64,000 nucleotides of DNA, from positions 2,790,001 through 2,854,000 of the forward strand of contig CM066308.1 in assembly GCA_033807695.1 (NCBI GenBank), written 5' to 3'. Each line of letters begins with the position of its first letter. Within the stretch, counting starts at the first letter, position 1. Made by a program: the position numbers and the translations under genes. The DNA is from Daedaleopsis sinensis (lineage: Eukaryota > Basidiomycota > Agaricomycetes > Polyporales > Polyporaceae). Below the pieces are notes generated by a model that had not been told where the DNA came from, ran no database searches, and was given only the letters and a program-made list of their open reading frames with translations. Shown here one piece after another: positions 58,296 to 64,000 of this stretch.

Positions 58296-59035
58296 TCACG
58301 GGCGATCTGGAAGAGGTGAACGCGAGGGGGACGTACAGCTGGGCCGGATCAAGAACGGCGCGGAGTCCGCGGTAGCACCCTTCGAGTCCGCAATCTTGAG
58401 AGACGCGTGGTGACCTAGACGTGCCATGTGCGTGTTAGCGCATGGATGTACGAGAGGAAGGCGAGGCGACGGCAGCCCGCTCGCACGGCGCGTGCGGCCG
58501 CAGTGCTGAGACTCGGCGGACTGCCGTGTAAATGAGTCACTGACCGCCCTCGATGCTCAAGACCGTGCCGTGCGAGGTTCCCTTGAGGCCTGTGATTCTC
58601 CTGACGAACCTGCCGTTGTCGAAGATTCTGGGAAAGAGGATGAGCACGCATTATGCATGACGAGCCGAGGGAAATTGGGCGTACGACTATGTCAAGCGGA
58701 GGACGCCCCGGTTCAGAGTGGTTAGCACATCTTCACGTTGCAAGCACAGCGGGCACTCGTGTGTATTTACCAGTAAGTAAGGCTCTGCGGATAGTCAGCA
58801 CTACGGCAGCAACCGAGGTACATGGGGTGCACTCACCGACTCCTCCCGACCAGGTTACAGGGACGAGGTGGCACTGTTCAGGGCTGACGCTGTATTCCGC
58901 AGGATTCATAGGAGTCAGCTCGACGACCTTGAAGACACTGACGGCGACGTACGGAGTGTTCAAACGCAGCGGGTTCGCAGCGGTCGACAGCACTAGGGTA
59001 GCAACAATGGCCACGATGGAGGTGAAGAACTTCAT
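58296..59035 (-). CDS. Small secreted protein 2, tandem paralog
   Basis: Signal peptide MKFFTSIVAIVATLVLSTAA then NPLRLNTP. Intron 1 fits GTACGTCGCC...ATACAG, followed by VSPEQCHLVPVTWSGGVG. A 14-nt exon at 58784-58771 encodes EPYLL. Then come IFDNGRFVRRITGLKGTSHGTVLSIEG and SLKIADSKGATADSAPFLIRPS. Stop assigned at 58298-58296. Same order, intron positions and microexon as the neighbouring gene 1, with one short exon again unresolved after EPYLL. A TATA-like stretch TATACATATATA is at about 59150, 115 bp upstream of the Met. Paralogs of this kind are often expanded in clusters and may decorate the cell wall; that is family knowledge, not shown here. Confidence 0.72.
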
Positions 59036-59798
59036 GGTTGTTGATGTGTGTGGGTAGTAGTAGTAGGGTTCGGGAATCGGGATAAGGCCTTCAGCTCCTG
59101 GAGTCGAATGTTCAACTTGGCTGAGCTCTACGCACCTTGAACCACATAGTATACATATATACGCACCACTATGCTACCCCAGATTCCAGACGGGATGTGA
59201 GCATCTACTTTTGATGTCGCGTACTTACGTTTGATATCAATGCTGCATGTTGCTACATGTATCGCGTATTGCTTAGCGTTTCGGTGCTGCCTGTGTCACC
59301 ATCCGAGTCCACAGAGACGGTACTAGTGAGAATAGAGCAAAAGAAACATAGCTCTGACCAGCAGGTACCAGCAGGCCGAGCCCTGACTTGTTCTACCGAG
59401 CCGAATATGCGTGAGTTTGAACGGCGAAACCGGACATCCCGGGCGATCACCAGGCCTCTTAGCATGGCGCACTCACTGAAAGCCTCACTGGAACACTCGT
59501 CTCAGGTTTGGGTGACCCCAGTGAGCCAATGGTCTTGGACTAGGTGGAGACGGAACTCAGAGGAGCAGGAAGAGTGCGACCGACTGATCAGTGATACGAC
59601 TGGTACGGACACGTCATATGCATCAGGCTCAGGCTTGCGAAACAGCGATTGAACGGTCGCGAAACATTCTATAGGGTGCAAGTTACAACAGTGATGCATC
59701 ATATGGTACATTTGAGAGGACACTCATACTTCACACATATTCTATCATGTCCGATGGGCGATTACTTCCACGTAGCTGGTCGGGCCCTGCGCTTCGGC
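59036..59798. other. Intergenic between small secreted protein 2 and PDC
   Basis: Open frames here are short and motif-free. It contains the promoter of gene 2 and the 3' flank of PDC. Confidence 0.5.
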
Positions 59799-62285
<2,487 letters not shown>

Positions 62286-63727
62286 TGTAGATGTAGTGGC
62301 GAGTGGGGATGGTGGTGGGATGATGTGGATACGCGACGATGAGGTCGAGTTTTATATGCTTCGACGACGGGGGCGGCCGCGCAGGATGGAGGTGATAGGG
62401 AGTTGGAAGAGCGGGCCGAAGGTAGGAAGACGGGACTGGAACGGGGTCGTCCATCGCTCCGGCCTGGGTGGGTCTCCAGAGGGCCTCGTCGAAGGAGCTG
62501 TGCCTCTGACGTCGGCCCTTCAGATAAGATTAGGTAAGTTCGCCACTGATCTTTATCTCAATTTCCTGCCGCTCAGCGCTCGCCTGGTCTCTACCTGACC
62601 TTGCACCTCGACCACGACAATCCACAGCACATACAGATCGCTCTTTCCTGTCTATGCTGAGCTTTCGAGACCGCAGAATCACACAAGTAAGGGCAAAAGA
62701 GACTTACGACATCGTTTCTAGGCCTTGCCCATACCAGACGCCAGTCTAGACCTTCGACCGTGCCCATCTCCAGCACGGCCCAGACATTAGAACGCTGTGC
62801 GACTAACGCGCAATCTCTCGACTTCCGACCCTCCGCCGACCAATGAAATCTCACCGTGGGTCCTCAAGAATGGCACGTACTACCTCGCGTAGCTTGCAGG
62901 CCGCATGGCCTTGCTCAAGCCTTCTATCCACCCACTTGCAATTGGCAAATGAGTAGGTCGGCAAATGCTACGTTTTGTTCGAACGCACCTCTCTAGAGCT
63001 CGTCTTACCTATCGCTACTGTACGTGAGTGCAAACCCAATCACCTAGTCATGACACCGTCGACCAAGCTGTTATACATATGATGCCTATAGGATTCAACT
63101 TCCATGCGTTCATGAAGTTTTCCGAACCTCCGAGTCGGAGCTGAGAGAGCTCGAGATCTAATAGCCTAGTACGCCGCCGCGCTCCGGTATGGCGGAAGCA
63201 TATCGAGGTTGTCATCTGGTATGCTCGGAAAGCCCTGCTGTGTACTTACAGAACCTGCCCATGCATATGGCGAGGCATAAGTAACAGCCATGGTCGCTCG
63301 ACCAGACTGGATTCATCATTCGACGTTCAACGTTCAACGTTCAACATTCAGATCCGGTCGCTTTCCGAGCACTTCATATGGTATACATACATGCGTAACG
63401 GCGCGACAGTTCCTCCGTTTCCCTCTTCCTCCATCTCAGGCAAGCTAGTCAAGCTTTAAGGTTACTACTCATGTCTACGTATGCCGTCCGTGTGGACACT
63501 GAAGCTGTCATCACAACCCTGCTGAATTCACACCTAAGCCAAGTCGAAATTGAATAGCTTAACATACAAATATCGAGCCCAATGAGCGGCAGTGTACAGT
63601 AGTATGCACTAAACCACGCCTACCGGAAGCCCCAAAGAGTTACGTATATGCATGAATGCATTATCTGTGGCAGAGCGGCAGCGCGTATCGCGTGTAACAA
63701 AAATCGACATGATACGCCAGTATCTGT
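62286..63727. other. Intergenic, 1.4 kb
   Basis: PDC promoter and downstream sequence. It has a second (CGTTCAA)n array at about 63330-63350, the same heptamer as at 57501 in the other orientation. No gene seen. Confidence 0.5.
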
Positions 63728-64000
63728 CTACCATTTACGGTACACCAGCAACATCAACTGGAGTAACATCGCTAGAGCCCAGACATACCACTTCCTGGAC
63801 AAGTTCGTCAAAATGGCATTCGGGGGGCCCTTCGCGCCCGCCTCATCGATAGCCGCGATTTCCTCGTCGGTCAGAGGAGCTGTGTAGGGTGCGGCAGACT
63901 TTCGTTAATGATGATGCTACCGAGAGTTGTCGCTATCAGATACGCACGCAAGTCAGCCACGTTGAGATACTCCTCCAGGTGTGCTTTAGACGAGCTTGTA
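63728..64000 (-). CDS. Aldo/keto reductase, C-terminal fragment (5' end outside window)
   Basis: The minus strand reads HLEEYLNVADLRAYLIATTLGSIIINES and, in another phase, KSAAPYTAPLTDEEIAAIDEAGAKGPPN, which matches the C-terminal end of fungal aldo/keto reductases (TEEEIAAIDAAGAKG type). The two blocks are separated by a frame change without room for an ordinary intron, so either an unusual splice or a frameshift is present; the window edge prevents a decision. Family members are NADPH-dependent carbonyl reductases. Confidence 0.55.

Overview
This 64 kb window comes from the nuclear genome of a filamentous basidiomycete, most likely a wood-decay Agaricomycete. The genes have many short GT-AG introns (mostly 50-75 nt) and very small exons. 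Gene content also fits: two FunK1-type fungal kinases, a Tnp2-like transposase of the kind common in mushrooms, a class II secreted peroxidase, a peptidyl-Lys-type M35 metalloprotease, an S28 peptidase, a GH30 glucanase, small secreted proteins and a site-2 protease. Splice sites were placed by eye, keeping reading frame and family motifs continuous; where exon lengths are quoted, they sum to an open frame.

Layout. 1-6.2 kb holds the 3' part of a Tnp2-like transposase, then a divergent pair of uncharacterised genes (283 and 830 aa), followed by a GC-rich minisatellite. 6.9-11.4 kb: FunK1 kinase A converging on Hst2-type sirtuin A. 11.7-19.4 kb: S28 peptidase, MYND-finger protein, class II peroxidase, NAD(P)HX epimerase. 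19.9-24.9 kb: ORC6-like protein and PWP2. 26.2-38.1 kb: M35 protease, a large secreted protein of unknown function, sirtuin B, an alpha/beta hydrolase, tRNA-Thr(CGT) and a DUF2235 protein. 38.4-48.2 kb: site-2 protease, class III CoA transferase and two arrestin-like genes flanking a 489 bp MITE. 49-64 kb: GH30 glucanase, FunK1 kinase B, a TIR element, two tandem small secreted proteins, pyruvate decarboxylase and the end of an aldo/keto reductase.

Most genes are independent units, as is usual in fungi. There is no biosynthetic cluster, CRISPR array or operon. Secreted enzymes (S28, M35, peroxidase, GH30) fit growth on plant or fungal material. Housekeeping genes (PWP2, ORC6, NAXE, S2P, PDC) are interleaved with them.

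The most notable structure is duplication: FunK1 and Hst2 each occur twice in opposite orientation with exon sizes kept, and arrestin-like and small-secreted genes occur as tandem pairs. Several genes also carry 8-18 nt microexons that encode active-site motifs. No gene set clearly forms a new multi-gene system. The best candidates for novelty are the divergent pair at 2.1-6.2 kb beside the transposase, and the TIR elements.
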